From: Blastomyces gilchristii SLH14081
Taxonomy: Eukaryota > Ascomycota > Eurotiomycetes > Onygenales > Ajellomycetaceae
Assembly: GCF_000003855.2 (NCBI RefSeq)
Contig: NW_003101631.1
Location: 81,131-123,192 of the forward strand
Reading direction: 5' to 3'
DNA length: 42,062 nucleotides
This document shows positions 10,821-21,239 of the stretch, piece by piece (position 1 is the first letter of the stretch; each line of letters starts with the position of its first letter). The position numbers were made by a program, and so were the translations under genes. The notes beneath the pieces are model-generated. The model saw nothing but the letters and a program-made list of their open reading frames with translations. It made no database searches and was not told where the DNA came from.

Positions 10821-12120
10821 TCAGTCCATCACCAATATCGGTCTAAACCGCACTCTGGCATGTACCAAATCATCCATTGCCTTATTCACGTCATCCAGTT
10901 TGTATTTCTGAATCATGCACTTGACGTCATGGGTCCTTGCAAAATCGATGACCTCCTCCGCATCAAGAGCATGCCCTGTTAACCAGCCCGATACTGACAG
11001 CGCTCGACGGATCATTAAGGCCGAGTCCACTGTGAACTCTCCAATCGGCGATAAAACAAGCAACCTCCCACGCGGAGCTAACCCTTGCATCAACGGCTGA
11101 ACGTATTTTGGAATTGGGGCGCTCAGTATCGCCATAGCCGCACCGCCTATCTCCTGCAGGGTCGTCGGGATATCACACTTGCTGCTGTTGATGAAATGAT
11201 GCGCACCAAGTTCCCGGGCGAAGTTTTCTTTTTCGTGTTTGCTGGATATGACTGCTACTTTATATCCTAGTTTATTTGCGAACTGCACCGCAAGATGTCC
11301 TAGGCCACCAAGACCATGTATTGCGATGAGATCGCCCGCGGCGACTTCCATTTTCCGGATCCCGTTGAAGGTTGTCATGCCTGCGCAGAGGAGAGGGGCT
11401 ATCTCTGCTGGATCCATGTCCTGTGGTAATCGAGCCACTGCCTCCACTCGAAGTATACAGTATTCGGCAACTGGAAACAGTTAGACAGACACTCCTGGTG
11501 ATGGTTACAGTAAGTTGAATGGATCTTCGCTAGGGATGGACTTACATCCTCCAGGTCGTGTCACGCCATTGATCTTTTCATTGTCGCATAGCTGGAAATA
11601 GCCTCGATTACATTCCTTGCAAACGCCTAATAGGGGAAAAAATATATATATATAAATAAATAAAAGGAAAGAAAATTTTATTCAATCAACCTCTGATTTC
11701 TTTTTCTGCCATTAATTCATAGTGGGATGTGGGAAGACCTACCGTCATGACCACCATGCCATGGCCCTCCAACCCGCTCTCCGATTTTGAAATTCTTCAC
11801 CCCGGGTCCAAGAGCTTGCACACTGCCAACTATTTCGTGACCGGGTATTATAGGACTGCGATACTCGTTAGATAGCGATCTTGAAAAATGGACCACGTCG
11901 CTTCCTGGGACCCTTGTAGATTTTTTCGAGCCACGAACAATGAGTTTCCAGCTTCCCCGTCCCTCACCAGTACGTCAGAGTGGCACACTCCACAGGCAAG
12001 CACTTTCACCAGAATTTCTCTGTGTTTTGGATACTCGAGTGGAATGGTTCTGATGGACAATTCTTCGCCCTTCGCTTCGAACCGAGCAACCTTGTATGAT
12101 AATGGGAATTCAGGCTCCAT
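10821..12120 (-). CDS. Zinc-dependent alcohol dehydrogenase, 4 exons (341 aa)
   Basis: NAD(P)-dependent medium-chain dehydrogenase acting on alcohols or aldehydes. Exons on the minus strand: 12120-11939, 11855-11743, 11626-11546 and 11470-10821, joining to 342 codons with the stop. Introns are 83, 116 and 75 bases; introns 1 and 3 have CTAAC branch sites, introns 2 and 3 have donors GTAGGT and GTAAGT, and intron 1 has a weaker donor, GTTCGT. The joined protein shows the catalytic zinc ligands Cys46-His47, His67-Glu68 (in PGHE) and Cys154, a structural-zinc lobe with Cys101, Cys104 and Cys112 where the first ligand position is His/Asp as in many fungal relatives, and the Rossmann motif GLGGLG at 178-183. 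Length is normal for the family (about 340). It is the last gene before the AT-rich block, only ~300 bases from the boundary, and still looks intact. The exact substrate is unknown. Confidence 0.9.
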
Positions 12121-13273
12121 CCTGTCTGTTGATTTGATATCAAAGGTTTTGCTTGGACAATCGTTGGATAGGAATTGAAGAGAGTTAAATAATTAGGAGT
12201 ACATGCTATAAACGAGTAAAACAATATTGCCGTGAAAATTAAGTAGCGAAATTGTTTAAATAGAACCGAAAATGGTGTCTTATTCAGGGAATTATGGATA
12301 TTTTTCAAAGTCGTTGAAATGGGGTGACACGGCTAGTTCTTGGTTGGCAAAAAGCCTTCATACCAATCGCCGTTCTTGCTCTAGAATGAGATAAGGCTGG
12401 AATCTATATCCATATTAAAATTAATTATAATAATTAATATTATTATTGTGAATTCCGAATTCCCTCCTTCTACTGAGTTGTCTCTGCCACTTATCAGAGA
12501 GCAGATCAAGCGATGCTATGACGTCATCACAAGAGAAGAATGTTCAATTTTTCTCAACAGTCAGACGGAGATTTGGATTTTCCACAGATAACTACTCATT
12601 TGGAACTAACGTGACTCACCACCCAACGAACTAATCCACTCAATGAACTGCTACTTTTTCCATGAATCCCTGCAACTCTTCAACTTCAACCACTCACTAT
12701 GCCACTCAACAAAGTGATTATGGAAGCAAGCAATTGCTCAATTGAATCAACAATTGATTTCTAAATATGCTGCAGTTGTAAAGAAATTCAGAATTAATTA
12801 CATTATCTTGATACAGCAGTTCAAAGATCAACAGATCTTCAAAATAGAGGTAATATTAACTTATTATCAGAATCTTATAAATACTGAAGAACAATATCTT
12901 CTATTTCATATTAATCAGTTATTTAATCACAGCTTCTCTGTGATATCTGTCTCAGTGATTAAATGATTAATGCAGTTATCTGATAGTATGATTCAAAGGT
13001 TGCTTAAGTCAGTGTACGATTACAGGCGTACGCCGGCTTCTTATATATGTTATACTAAATTAATTAGTGGCTGCTATGACCTCTTTACATTTATAAGCAT
13101 GTTCAGAAGCAGTTGTGTTATTATTCAGTGATTATACATTCTTTCAAATCACATTCTCTCTCATCAGATTCAGTCATACTTATATAATTATGATATAAGC
13201 TCTAGCTTCATGTGAATTAGTATACTGCTAGTGTTTGTGATTATACAGTCTATCTCTGATCTGACTAGTATTC
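12121..13273. other. Isochore boundary and unassigned AT-rich DNA
   Basis: Composition changes at about 12,410-12,450, where a run of TTAATTATAATAATTAAT-type sequence begins; from ~12,740 CpG almost vanishes. A 74-codon frame at 12742-12966 has no recognisable domain. A patch near 13010-13045 keeps CG-rich bases around a GGCGTACGCC palindrome next to TGT and could be the edge of an old LTR, though no partner copy is in the window. The stretch abuts element C and is probably older repeat DNA, possibly the far 3' part of element D. Confidence 0.4.
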
Positions 13274-13278
13274 TTCTT
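13274..13278. repeat. Left TSD of element C (TTCTT)
   Basis: TTCTT here is repeated exactly at 30890-30894, right after the other LTR. A 5-bp duplication is normal for Gypsy integrases. Confidence 0.75.
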
Positions 13279-13536
13279 TATAAGAATAAGTGCTCGCAGG
13301 CGATTATTCAGATGTTTGCAGCTTGATATGATATGTACTGTTAACTACTAGAAGTATTTATAATAGAAAGATAAAATATAAAGATTAAATGTATAATAGT
13401 ATTCAAGCTGAGTTATAAATAGTATTCATGAACTTCAGTCTATATAGTTATATATAGTCAAGAGCTGCTAACTCTATTAATTATATAAAAGATAGAAATA
13501 GAGATAAAGAATCTATAAGAAGTAAGATTTCTTACA
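13279..13536 (-). repeat. 3' LTR of element C
   Basis: 258 bases, same length and orientation as 30632-30889. Differences between the two are almost all C/T or G/A; this copy is the more decayed (for example GCGGGA of the right copy reads GTAAGA here, and the terminal TG reads TA). It ends in CTTACA. Confidence 0.85.
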
Positions 13537-13551
13537 TACTCTTTTCTCTCT
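13537..13551 (-). promoter_or_regulatory. Polypurine tract of element C
   Basis: On the minus strand AGAGAGAAAAGAGTA lies directly before the 3' LTR, the expected site of plus-strand priming. It independently confirms the minus-strand orientation of C. Confidence 0.65.
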
Positions 13552-13919
13552 AAGACTTTGTTTATAAAGTCTTTCACTGAATGATTCTATAGAATCAGGC
13601 TCAGTACTGCAGTGATACTCACTAAAAATTCTTCATATCTATATAAAAAAAAACCTCAGTGAGGAAAAATCTCTTATTATTACAAAGAAAAAAGAGTCTG
13701 TTACTTAGTTTCTTATTTCATGAGATTCTTTATAACCTGCAGATCTTTCTCTAACTGTTATACAAATTCATCTTATATCTTTCATACAGAAGAGTTCTGA
13801 TTGACTCTTAACTATTTCTATAAGATTCTTATATAATCATTATACAGATTTATCTCACAGATGAATTACTTTCTATAAGATTATTCTTATTAAAGAGAAG
13901 TATTCATAAGTTAATCTTT
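13552..13919 (-). other. Unassigned 3' part of element C, first piece
   Basis: Sequence of C between its polypurine tract and the insertion of element A. It continues at 19656-20209 and 25552-26440, making about 1.8 kb between the chromodomain-like tail and the 3' LTR in which no protein could be recognised on either strand. Confidence 0.45.
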
Positions 13920-13924
13920 CACTC
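13920..13924. repeat. Left TSD of element A (CACTC)
   Basis: CACTC is repeated at 19651-19655 immediately after the right LTR of A. Confidence 0.8.
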
Positions 13925-14238
13925 TGTGACAGGCTGCGTCTGATCAATTATATAGACTATTTCATTACACTTCATAGATTTCTACTGTTCCGATTCTCAG
14001 TCGCTTCACAGATTTCTATCATTTCAATTCTCAGTCATCGATTCTCAGCTGAAAATCTATGAAATTCCTATTCTTCCACTCTGAAGCTTCACCGCGTACA
14101 CCACTGTGTACATGTATAAATATTCACTCTGATTGCTGATGCTCACACTTTCTCTTTCTTTTCTTCTCTAATGTTTTTCTCTTTATTATATAAGACCTAT
14201 CAATATTATACTGATATATTTAGTGTAGGCCTCTTACA
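13925..14238 (+). repeat. 5' LTR of element A
   Basis: 314 bases, TGTGAC...CTTACA. A TATA element (TATAAATA, 14115-14122) lies about 50 bases before AATGTTTTTCT (14170-14180), the likely RNA 5' end and self-primer. Compared with element B's LTR it has a longer U3 containing a near-tandem repeat with CACAGATTTCTATCAT. Confidence 0.88.
14170..14180 (+). promoter_or_regulatory. Putative self-primer in LTR of A
   Basis: AATGTTTTTCT is the exact reverse complement of the 11 bases at 14241-14251. The same word is in the right LTR at 19582-19592. In Tf1 of fission yeast the first 11 bases of the RNA fold back onto the primer-binding site and prime reverse transcription; position and length here fit that model. 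Confidence 0.65.
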
Positions 14239-14240
14239 CT

Positions 14241-14251
14241 AGAAAAACATT
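14241..14251 (+). promoter_or_regulatory. Primer-binding site of A, complementary to its own LTR
   Basis: AGAAAAACATT begins two bases after the 5' LTR. It pairs over all 11 bases with 14170-14180. I did not recognise a match to the 3' end of a usual primer tRNA. Confidence 0.65.
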
Positions 14252-14339
14252 CATTATCTTATTATTAGAAATGATTATTCATGCATTGTCTTCTCATTAG
14301 AAATGATTATTTATTAAGAGATATCTAAACATATAACAA

Positions 14340-15600
14340 TATATAGAAAAGAGAAACAGTTAAGTGAATACTGAGTTCTTAGATAGAAGCTTACTCATCA
14401 GTTACTCTGACTCTGTAATAAGATTTTACAAGAGAATATCAGTGAAAGACCTGAGAGTTCTAACACTCAGATATATGAGATATTTATACAATTACACTTC
14501 TTCAGATTTCACAGATATCACATATCTGATAAATGATATAATCATGTCTAATGACAATATAAGAGAACTCTTGAATATGAGCATAGATGTAATATTACAG
14601 TGACTCTAAGCAATGTTGAAATTACAATAATAATAAATAGCTGATATGTATATAACTTAATAATATCAATATGAAGAGATTCAATAATTATTATAATAAG
14701 AAACTTATACAATTTCAACATCTATAGAATTAAATACAAAAGTGCTGAAAGAATGCTTAAATACTTCTGTATATTTTAATACTTCTGATCACACTCTCTA
14801 CTCATTATAAAGAATGAAAATGCACATGAAGCTAAGTATAGATAAAGATGTTATTGATTCACTAATTAATCAAGATTGATATATTAATAAATAATTGAAG
14901 AATCACATGAAACAGAAGTTTCATTCATGAATAAAAGCATGTGAATCAGTGTTATAAAGATCTGATAATATTATCAAACATCTTGATATTCTGTTCTGAG
15001 ACACTGTTATATAACAGAAAGTGTTAGATTAGTTACACAGTACTTAATAGAGAAATGCTTCTCTTATAACATTCATCTCTGACTTTAACATCAAGATTGT
15101 AGAAGCAGATAATCAATCTTGAGAGAATTAAATAAAGATTAGTATGCTTAAGAAGATATTAACTTTCAAACTCTTACAGACTCTTGTAAGTGTAGATGAA
15201 GATCAGACTTATGAAGGTTTCTGCACACAGCTCTGAACATTGAACAATCATCTTATCAAGCTCAAGAGTATACAGAATAGTGATAGAAGACATTACACTC
15301 ACACATCTGTACTGAGAAATAACAACAATAATGCAGATGCTATGAACTGAGTAGACTTAAATATCTATGTATAAGCAAGAGTCTTCACTGTCTGAACTGA
15401 CTTTTAAGTCTCTGAGATCACTTCTGAAGAAGTTGCTGATTAATGTTAATATAAAGTATGCATTAACTGTAATTAATCAGAACACATTGCTTTCAACTGT
15501 TGATCAGTCTATGTGTCTTATTCAAAGAATGAATCAGCTTCTGTTCATATCAATCACATTATATTAGAGAAGAATTCAGAAGATAACTATAAGAATACTT
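14340..15600 (+). pseudogene. gag remnant of element A
   Basis: Capsid-type polyprotein region, readable only by passing through stops. It opens with a frame at 14364 (79 codons) and continues in pieces. Around 14,920-15,270 the reading shows a retrotransposon capsid pattern (FHSWIKACESV, then TFISDFNIKIVEAD, then TLVSVDEDQTYEGFCTQL), as in gag of fungal chromoviruses. Element B has the same region at about 33,240-34,500. The breaks are transitions, consistent with RIP. No functional protein can be made. Confidence 0.6.
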
Positions 15601-15689
15601 CAATGAAACAGGGAAAAGATTAGCTTCTGTTCAAATTCATAAGTAGAAGCTTGAAGAGATCAGATAATAATAATTTGAAGAGAAAATGA

Positions 15690-18600
15690 TAATAAATGCA
15701 ATTCTTATATCTACTGTAATAGATAATATGTATAATATGAAAGTTATGATAGACAGTGATCTATGTCATTATACAATGATTAAATCTTCAATTGTAAGAT
15801 ATTATAATCTTCAGTATATTTTCTTATCAAGACTCTGACTTCTCACAGAATTTGATGATTCAAAAGACATTCACACTTGTTAGATGATGAAACTAAATAT
15901 AGATGTTAAAGAACATTAATATGAAGATATCTATGTATACAAAGTTGAGAATCTTAACTATGATCTCATACTAGAACTTGTCTGACTATCTGAATAAGAA
16001 ATCTTATTAAATGCTTAAAACAGAAGCTTAATATTCTCTAATAATGATAGAATTCATGAAGATAATATTCACAAGACTATGAATCTTACACAGATCTCTG
16101 CCAATACTTATAAAATACTTTAAAAAAAAAGTCATCATTAAAATCACTGATAGAGTCACTGATAAAGTCACTGATAGCAGAATTATATATCAATCTATTT
16201 CATCAGTCTGACTGATATCAAGAAAGCTCTAGAAAAGTTATCTCATACTATAATAACAGATTCTCACACAAAACTTTCTCAATAATATCATGCATATCTA
16301 GATGTCTTCTGATAAGATAATATTATAAATATATTCTCTTTACAAGACTCAGAAGTGAATCACAGTATCAAGTTAGAAAAGAAGAATGATAAGAACTCTG
16401 AGTCACTGTGAGACTCTCTTTATAATATATCTCAAGATAAACTTCTTCTTCTTCAGAAGACACTCAATAATCTGTTAAATAAGAAATTTATACATATTAG
16501 CAACTCTTTCACTGCAGCTTCTATTCTCTTTACAAAGAAGTCAGATAAAGAACTCTGATTCTGTGTGAACTATCAAGATCTGAACAGATTGACAAAGAAA
16601 GATCATTATCTCTTATCTCTCATCAATGAAACTCTAGTATATATCAGACAAGCTCAATGATTTACAAAGCTAGATATTATTACTGTGTTTCATAAGATTC
16701 ATATCACTGAAGAAGATAAATGACTTACAGCATTCTGAACATATTATAACCTCTTTGAATGAGTAGTTATACTCTTTGAACTGACTAATGCTCTCAGTAC
16801 ATTTCAGAAGTATATTAACTGAGTACTCTGAGATTTTCTTGATAAGTTTGTATCTGCTTATCTAGATAATATTCTCATCTTTATCAATGAATTTAGAAAA
16901 GAATATCAAGAGTATGTATGAAGAGTATTACAATAACTACAAGAAGCAGAACTATTAATTGATATTAATAAGTGTGATTTCAAAGTTAGAAGTACTAAAT
17001 ACTTAGATTTCATTATAGAAGCTGATAAGAGAATTTGAATGAATTCTGAGAAGATCTCTATAATTCTTGAATGAGAAGCTTTATATACTGTGAAAGATAT
17101 ATAAAGCTTCATTGAATTCACTAACTTCTATCAGTGATTTATACAAAACTTCTCAGATATTGTGAGATTACTTACAGAACTTACTAAGAAAGACTCAGTA
17201 TTTCAATAATCAGTAGATACTGAAGCTGCATTTATACAGATGAAGAAGATGTTCATTAATACTTCTCTACTAATAATATTTAATTCTGATTATGAAATAG
17301 TTATTGAAGCTAATTTCTCTGACTATATCATAGAAGAAGCTATATTATAATATAATGATGAAAATGTCTTATAATCATGCATCTTCATATCTAAGAAACT
17401 GAGTTCTACTGAATGCAATTATAAGATCTATGATAAGAAACTTCTCACAATTATACACTATTTAGAAGAATGAGACTCTGAACTCTGAAGTGTCTTTAAA
17501 TTTGAGATAATCACAGATTATAAGAATCTTAAATACTTTACAACTATCTATAAACTCACTGAATAACAGATGCAATGATCTGAGTTTCTAAGTCACTTTC
17601 ATTTTACAATACACTATCACCTCAGCAGTTAGAACTCAATGACAGATGCACTCTTATAATGAGAATAAGATAAGTTATCTGATATGACAGACACACACTG
17701 AATGAATTGAGAACACTGACTCTTAAACTCAAAGATATTAGTTAATTATAATGAGATTACTTATAACACTATACACACTGCTCTGATTAGAACACTCTCT
17801 CTCTGAACTAATACTAATATCTTCACTTCTTCTACACTAAATGAACTGTAACATATAGCAGCTCAGACTGATAAACTTCTTCAAATTCTTACTAAAGCAG
17901 TATAATAAGAAGCATCTCAATTCTCTTCAGAATTATATATAAAGACTGACATCTCAGAATATTCAATAGATGACAGTAATACTCTGTAATTTCATGAATA
18001 ACACTGAGTCTCTTACTCTGAACTCTTACACACCTGAATAATATAAGAGATGTATAATTCATATATAATCAGTCATTCGGACTGTGAATAACTGTACTGA
18101 ATAATCTCTCAAGAATTCTACTGATCTGAGATATTAAATAGCATCAGATATTTTGTTTAAAACTGCAATTATTATTCTTCTATCATCTTATAAAAGAACT
18201 GTAGAAAAGATCTGCTGAAATCACTTAATATCTCTGATAGAATTTGATAAGATATGATAATTAACTTTACTATTAATCTCTCTAAGAGTAAGAGTTATAG
18301 AAATATTCTGATTATTATGAACTAATTAAGTAAAGATATAATATTAAAATCTTATAATAAGATAAATACTAAACAAGTTATTAAAGCTTTTCTACAGAGT
18401 CTGTTCTATCAGATGTATGAATTATTGAGATCTATAGTATTGAATCAGAGCTGTTAATTTATAAGCACTCTCTGAACAAGAATCTGTCAAGTTCTTAAGA
18501 TTATATGCTATCTATTAACTGTCTATCATCTTAAAACTGATAATGCATCAGAATAGATAATTCAGACTGTGAAGAATTATCTTTATAAGTTCTGTAATTA

Positions 18601-19290
18601 CTTATAAGATAATTAATATATTCTTCTTCTATACACTGAAGTTGCTATTAATAACTGAGATGCTGTTTCAACAGATGTAAGCTCATTCTTCCTTATATAT
18701 AAATATTACATAAAAGTATTGAATCTTCTAGAGATCATATACTTCACACTAAATCTCTACAGTCTGATTCAGATTACTGATAATATAGTGACAAAGCTCT
18801 GAGATATCTGTGACTGAGCAGAAGTCTTTATAATGAGTATTAAACAGAATTAAGAAGACTGAACTAATATTCACTGAGATCTTATTAAGCAATACAAGAT
18901 AGAAGATCTGATGTAATTAAATCTTAAGAATATATAAATCACATATTCATTTCATATACTGAATTATCATTATATCAAATATAAAGTGATAGAAGTTCTA
19001 GACAGTTATAATTATCATCTTGACATACTATCAGAAATTTACAATATCTTTTATACAAGCTTGCTTCACTGCACTATCACTGACTCATTCTCTTCTCAAC
19101 TGACTTTCAATTGACAGTTATCAGAGATTATAGAAGAAGATAATGAACTTGAGTGAGAGATTGAAGATATTCTTGATAAGAGACTTCACAGCTGCAGCTG
19201 ATAATATCTTATGAAATAGATCAGTTATGATCACTCAATCTGAACTCTGAGCTTTATGTTATCTGAGATAGCAGCTCTTGATTAATGAGA
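15690..19290 (+). pseudogene. pol remnant of element A (PR-RT-RNase H-IN-chromodomain)
   Basis: Order of recognisable domains: aspartic protease with the active-site triplet decayed to Ile-Asp-Ser-Asp (15749-15760, normally DSG); reverse transcriptase from ~16,400, with LYNMSQDELLLL-like start lost to stops, FTKLDI (about 16,660-16,680) and the active site read as YLDN (16859-16870) where G-to-A has replaced the second Asp; RNase H at ~17,280-17,560; integrase zinc arm near 17,940-18,110 and core ~18,300-18,700; chromodomain at ~19,120-19,290 (LMKW...ALDWWE-like once TGA is read as Trp). Trp codons are mostly TGA (for example 16721-16723 and 16760-16762) and a conserved Arg of FRTRYG is TGA at 16736-16738. 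The element is dead. Confidence 0.85.
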
Positions 19291-19320
19291 ACTACGCGCC
19301 CGCAACTCAATATCACTTCT

Positions 19321-19336
19321 GAAAAGAGAGAGCTAA
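19321..19336 (+). promoter_or_regulatory. Polypurine tract of element A
   Basis: GAAAAGAGAGAGCTAA directly precedes the right LTR; element B has GAAAGAGAGGAGCTAA at the same place. It is the expected plus-strand primer. Confidence 0.65.
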
Positions 19337-19650
19337 TGTGGCAGGCTGCGCCTGATCAATCATATAGACTATTTTATTACACTTCATAGATTTCTATCAT
19401 TCTGATTCTCAGTTGCTTCACAGATTTCTATCATTCTGATTCTCAGTCGCTAATTCTTAGTTAAAAATCTACAGAATTTCTATTCTTCTGCTCTGAAGCT
19501 CCACTGTGTACATCACTATGTATATGTATAAATATCTACTTCAATCACTGATTCTCACACTTTCTCTTTCTTTCCTTCTCTAATGTTTTTCTCTTTGTTA
19601 TATAAGACCTATCAATATTATACTGATCTATTCAGTGTATGCCTCTTATA
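19337..19650 (+). repeat. 3' LTR of element A
   Basis: 314 bases beginning TGTGGCAGGCTGCGCC and ending CTTATA (CTTACA before mutation), followed by the TSD CACTC. It keeps the self-primer word at 19582-19592. Confidence 0.88.
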
Positions 19651-19655
19651 CACTC

Positions 19656-20209
19656 ATTCTTATAAATCATTATTCTTTAACACTGTAGAATTATAAGAAA
19701 TTTTTCATTCTTTTACTAACTCTATAAAATTATAGAATCAAGATATCTGCAGTCTGTAATCACTCTTTATAGTTATATAAAAAAATTCAGATCTGTAATT
19801 TATAATCACTTTTTACTTACTAGAGTAATCTGACTGTTTTATGAAATTACTTATAGTATAAATAAACTTTATTAAAGTAGTATAAATATTTCAGATCTAT
19901 CTATAGAATTTTATCTTCTTTTCTCTTTTTCTATAACAGATTTTATTTTCATAAACTATAAGTATTCTCATTCATTTATAAAGTGTTTTTACTCAGATAA
20001 TAGAGAGAGAGTGTTTCTAATAATATTTATATATTAATTTAAAAACTTCTTAAGAATAAAAATTTTTCAATTTTAATATCTTTATAAATAATATCTGACT
20101 ACTGCTGAGCTTCTTATAAGTATTCTTATAACTCTTCTAGTTACTTTTTACTAACTGATAAAGTAGAAGTATTATTACTTATAATAGTATCTTTACTTCT
20201 CTCAGCTCT
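19656..20209 (-). other. Unassigned 3' part of element C, second piece
   Basis: Lies between the insertion of A and that of the LINE. On the minus strand a long reading broken mostly by TGA/TAA/TAG can be followed, but it matches no domain I know. Whether it was coding in C is open. Confidence 0.4.
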
Positions 20210-20221
20210 GTCACTGTATCT
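20210..20221. repeat. Left TSD of the LINE
   Basis: GTCACTGTATCT matches GTTACTGTATCT at 25540-25551 in 11 of 12 positions; the one difference is C/T, as RIP would cause. The tRNA-like sequence starts two bases after it. Confidence 0.75.
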
Positions 20222-20222
20222 A

Positions 20223-20303
20223 GCCAGCGTGGCTCAGTTGATAAGACTGATAATCAAGGCCGCATATATTAGAGGTGCATGGGTTCGAATCTCACCACTG
20301 ACA
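20223..20303 (+). ncRNA. tRNA-like sequence with A and B boxes (decayed)
   Basis: Reads as an 81-base tRNA relic. The acceptor halves GCCAGCG (20223-20229) and CACTGAC (20296-20302) pair at five of seven positions; both failures are C-A pairs, as G-to-A mutation would give. A box TGGCTCAGTTG (20230-20240) and B box GGTTCGAATCT (20282-20292) fit the Pol III consensus. The T arm is nearly complete, but the D-stem 3' side and the 5' side of the anticodon stem look deleted, so the identity is unsure: the loop CTGATAA would read GAT (Ile), while the acceptor sequence recalls elongator tRNA-Met. It lies inside the TSD of the LINE, so it travelled with it. Not a working tRNA gene. Confidence 0.65.
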
Positions 20304-21230
20304 TCTGTCACTTCTTACTCATGAAAGCTCTCATGTAATAGAGACTGAGTCTAATTAGTAAGACTTAGTATGAAGTAGAACTCTCTACTGCAAGTTAAGT
20401 CACTAGTTAAGTGAGATTCTGTAAACACTTATCAGAGTCAGTATAAGATGTCAATATCTCACTATTCTACTATGCACTCATCAAGGCTCTAACAATATAG
20501 AGTCAAGTCTAATGTAGTGATTATATACTACTTAAGTGAGTCTCTAACTAGGGCTGTCATCAGAGCCTAGCTCCCTCTTAAAATACAGAGAATAATTTTG
20601 AAAACTACTTAACTAGCAGGTCTAGATGCATATCTAGGCTCTAGACAGAGCACTCTAATAGGCTAGAGTCTGCAAGCTCACTGTCAAGCTCTAATACTGA
20701 CAGAGAGAACTGCAGTCATCAAGTCTATGATTAGTCTCTAACACAGAGTGAGGTTATGACAGCTGATTGATAGGTCTATAAGCATCTAATGAGGCTGAGA
20801 TCAGCAACTGAAAGCTTGATGTGTACATCATCAAGTGAGCAGTGACAGTCACTAACTAACATCTCTGGAAATTAATGACTGGCCCGAGAGGACAGACGCA
20901 GTGGTCAGTTAATTATAGAGGGTTAAATGTAATTAGCTTAAGATGCATTCTGCGGGTGGCTAGCGCCCGTAGTCTGCAACTGCAAGCTTAAAAAGAAGAA
21001 ATTCTCAACTATCTAGATCTTCAAACTTCAATTCTTCAGCTAAGTGTAAACAGAATTTGAATTCTCAAACTTCTGTTAAGATTAGAGAATTGAGAAATGA
21101 CTCTGATAATAAACTAGATATAATGTAAGCAGTTAAGATTTCTACTTTTCAAAATAGTTATAATCTACTATTTAATAATAGAGATTAGATTCTACTCTAT
21201 CTCTACTCTCTCTTAGTATGAATATACAAT
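20304..21230 (+). other. LINE 5' region without recognised ORF
   Basis: Non-coding or strongly decayed DNA between the tRNA-like head and the endonuclease. It has many CTAG-containing words. A patch at 20861-20990 is clearly less AT-rich and holds an 8-bp hairpin (20951-20958 with 20964-20971, loop GCTAG). A reading near 21,000-21,140 is Ser/Lys/Asn-rich and could be the end of a lost ORF1. The length is short for a full Tad1 ORF1. Confidence 0.45.
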
Positions 21231-21239
21231 AAAAATAAG

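Larger units (their letters stand above)
13925..19650 (+). mobile_element. Gypsy chromovirus element A (RIP-mutated)
   Basis: Complete 5,726-bp LTR retrotransposon inserted into element C. It has 314-bp LTRs at both ends, a 5-bp TSD, a self-complementary primer-binding site two bases after the left LTR, remnants of gag, protease, reverse transcriptase, RNase H, integrase and chromodomain in the normal Gypsy order, and a polypurine tract before the right LTR. No frame is intact; stops are mainly TGA at former Trp and Arg codons. It is closely related to element B at 32867-38853. Confidence 0.9.

Noticed and set aside
12742..12966. 74-codon frame at the edge of the AT-rich block
   Set aside because: No domain or start context; such frames are expected by chance in AT-rich mutated repeats.
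20223..20303. Functional tRNA gene
   Set aside because: Two C-A mismatches in the acceptor stem, a damaged D stem and no proper anticodon stem; it lies inside a LINE's target duplication and is better seen as a mobile relic.
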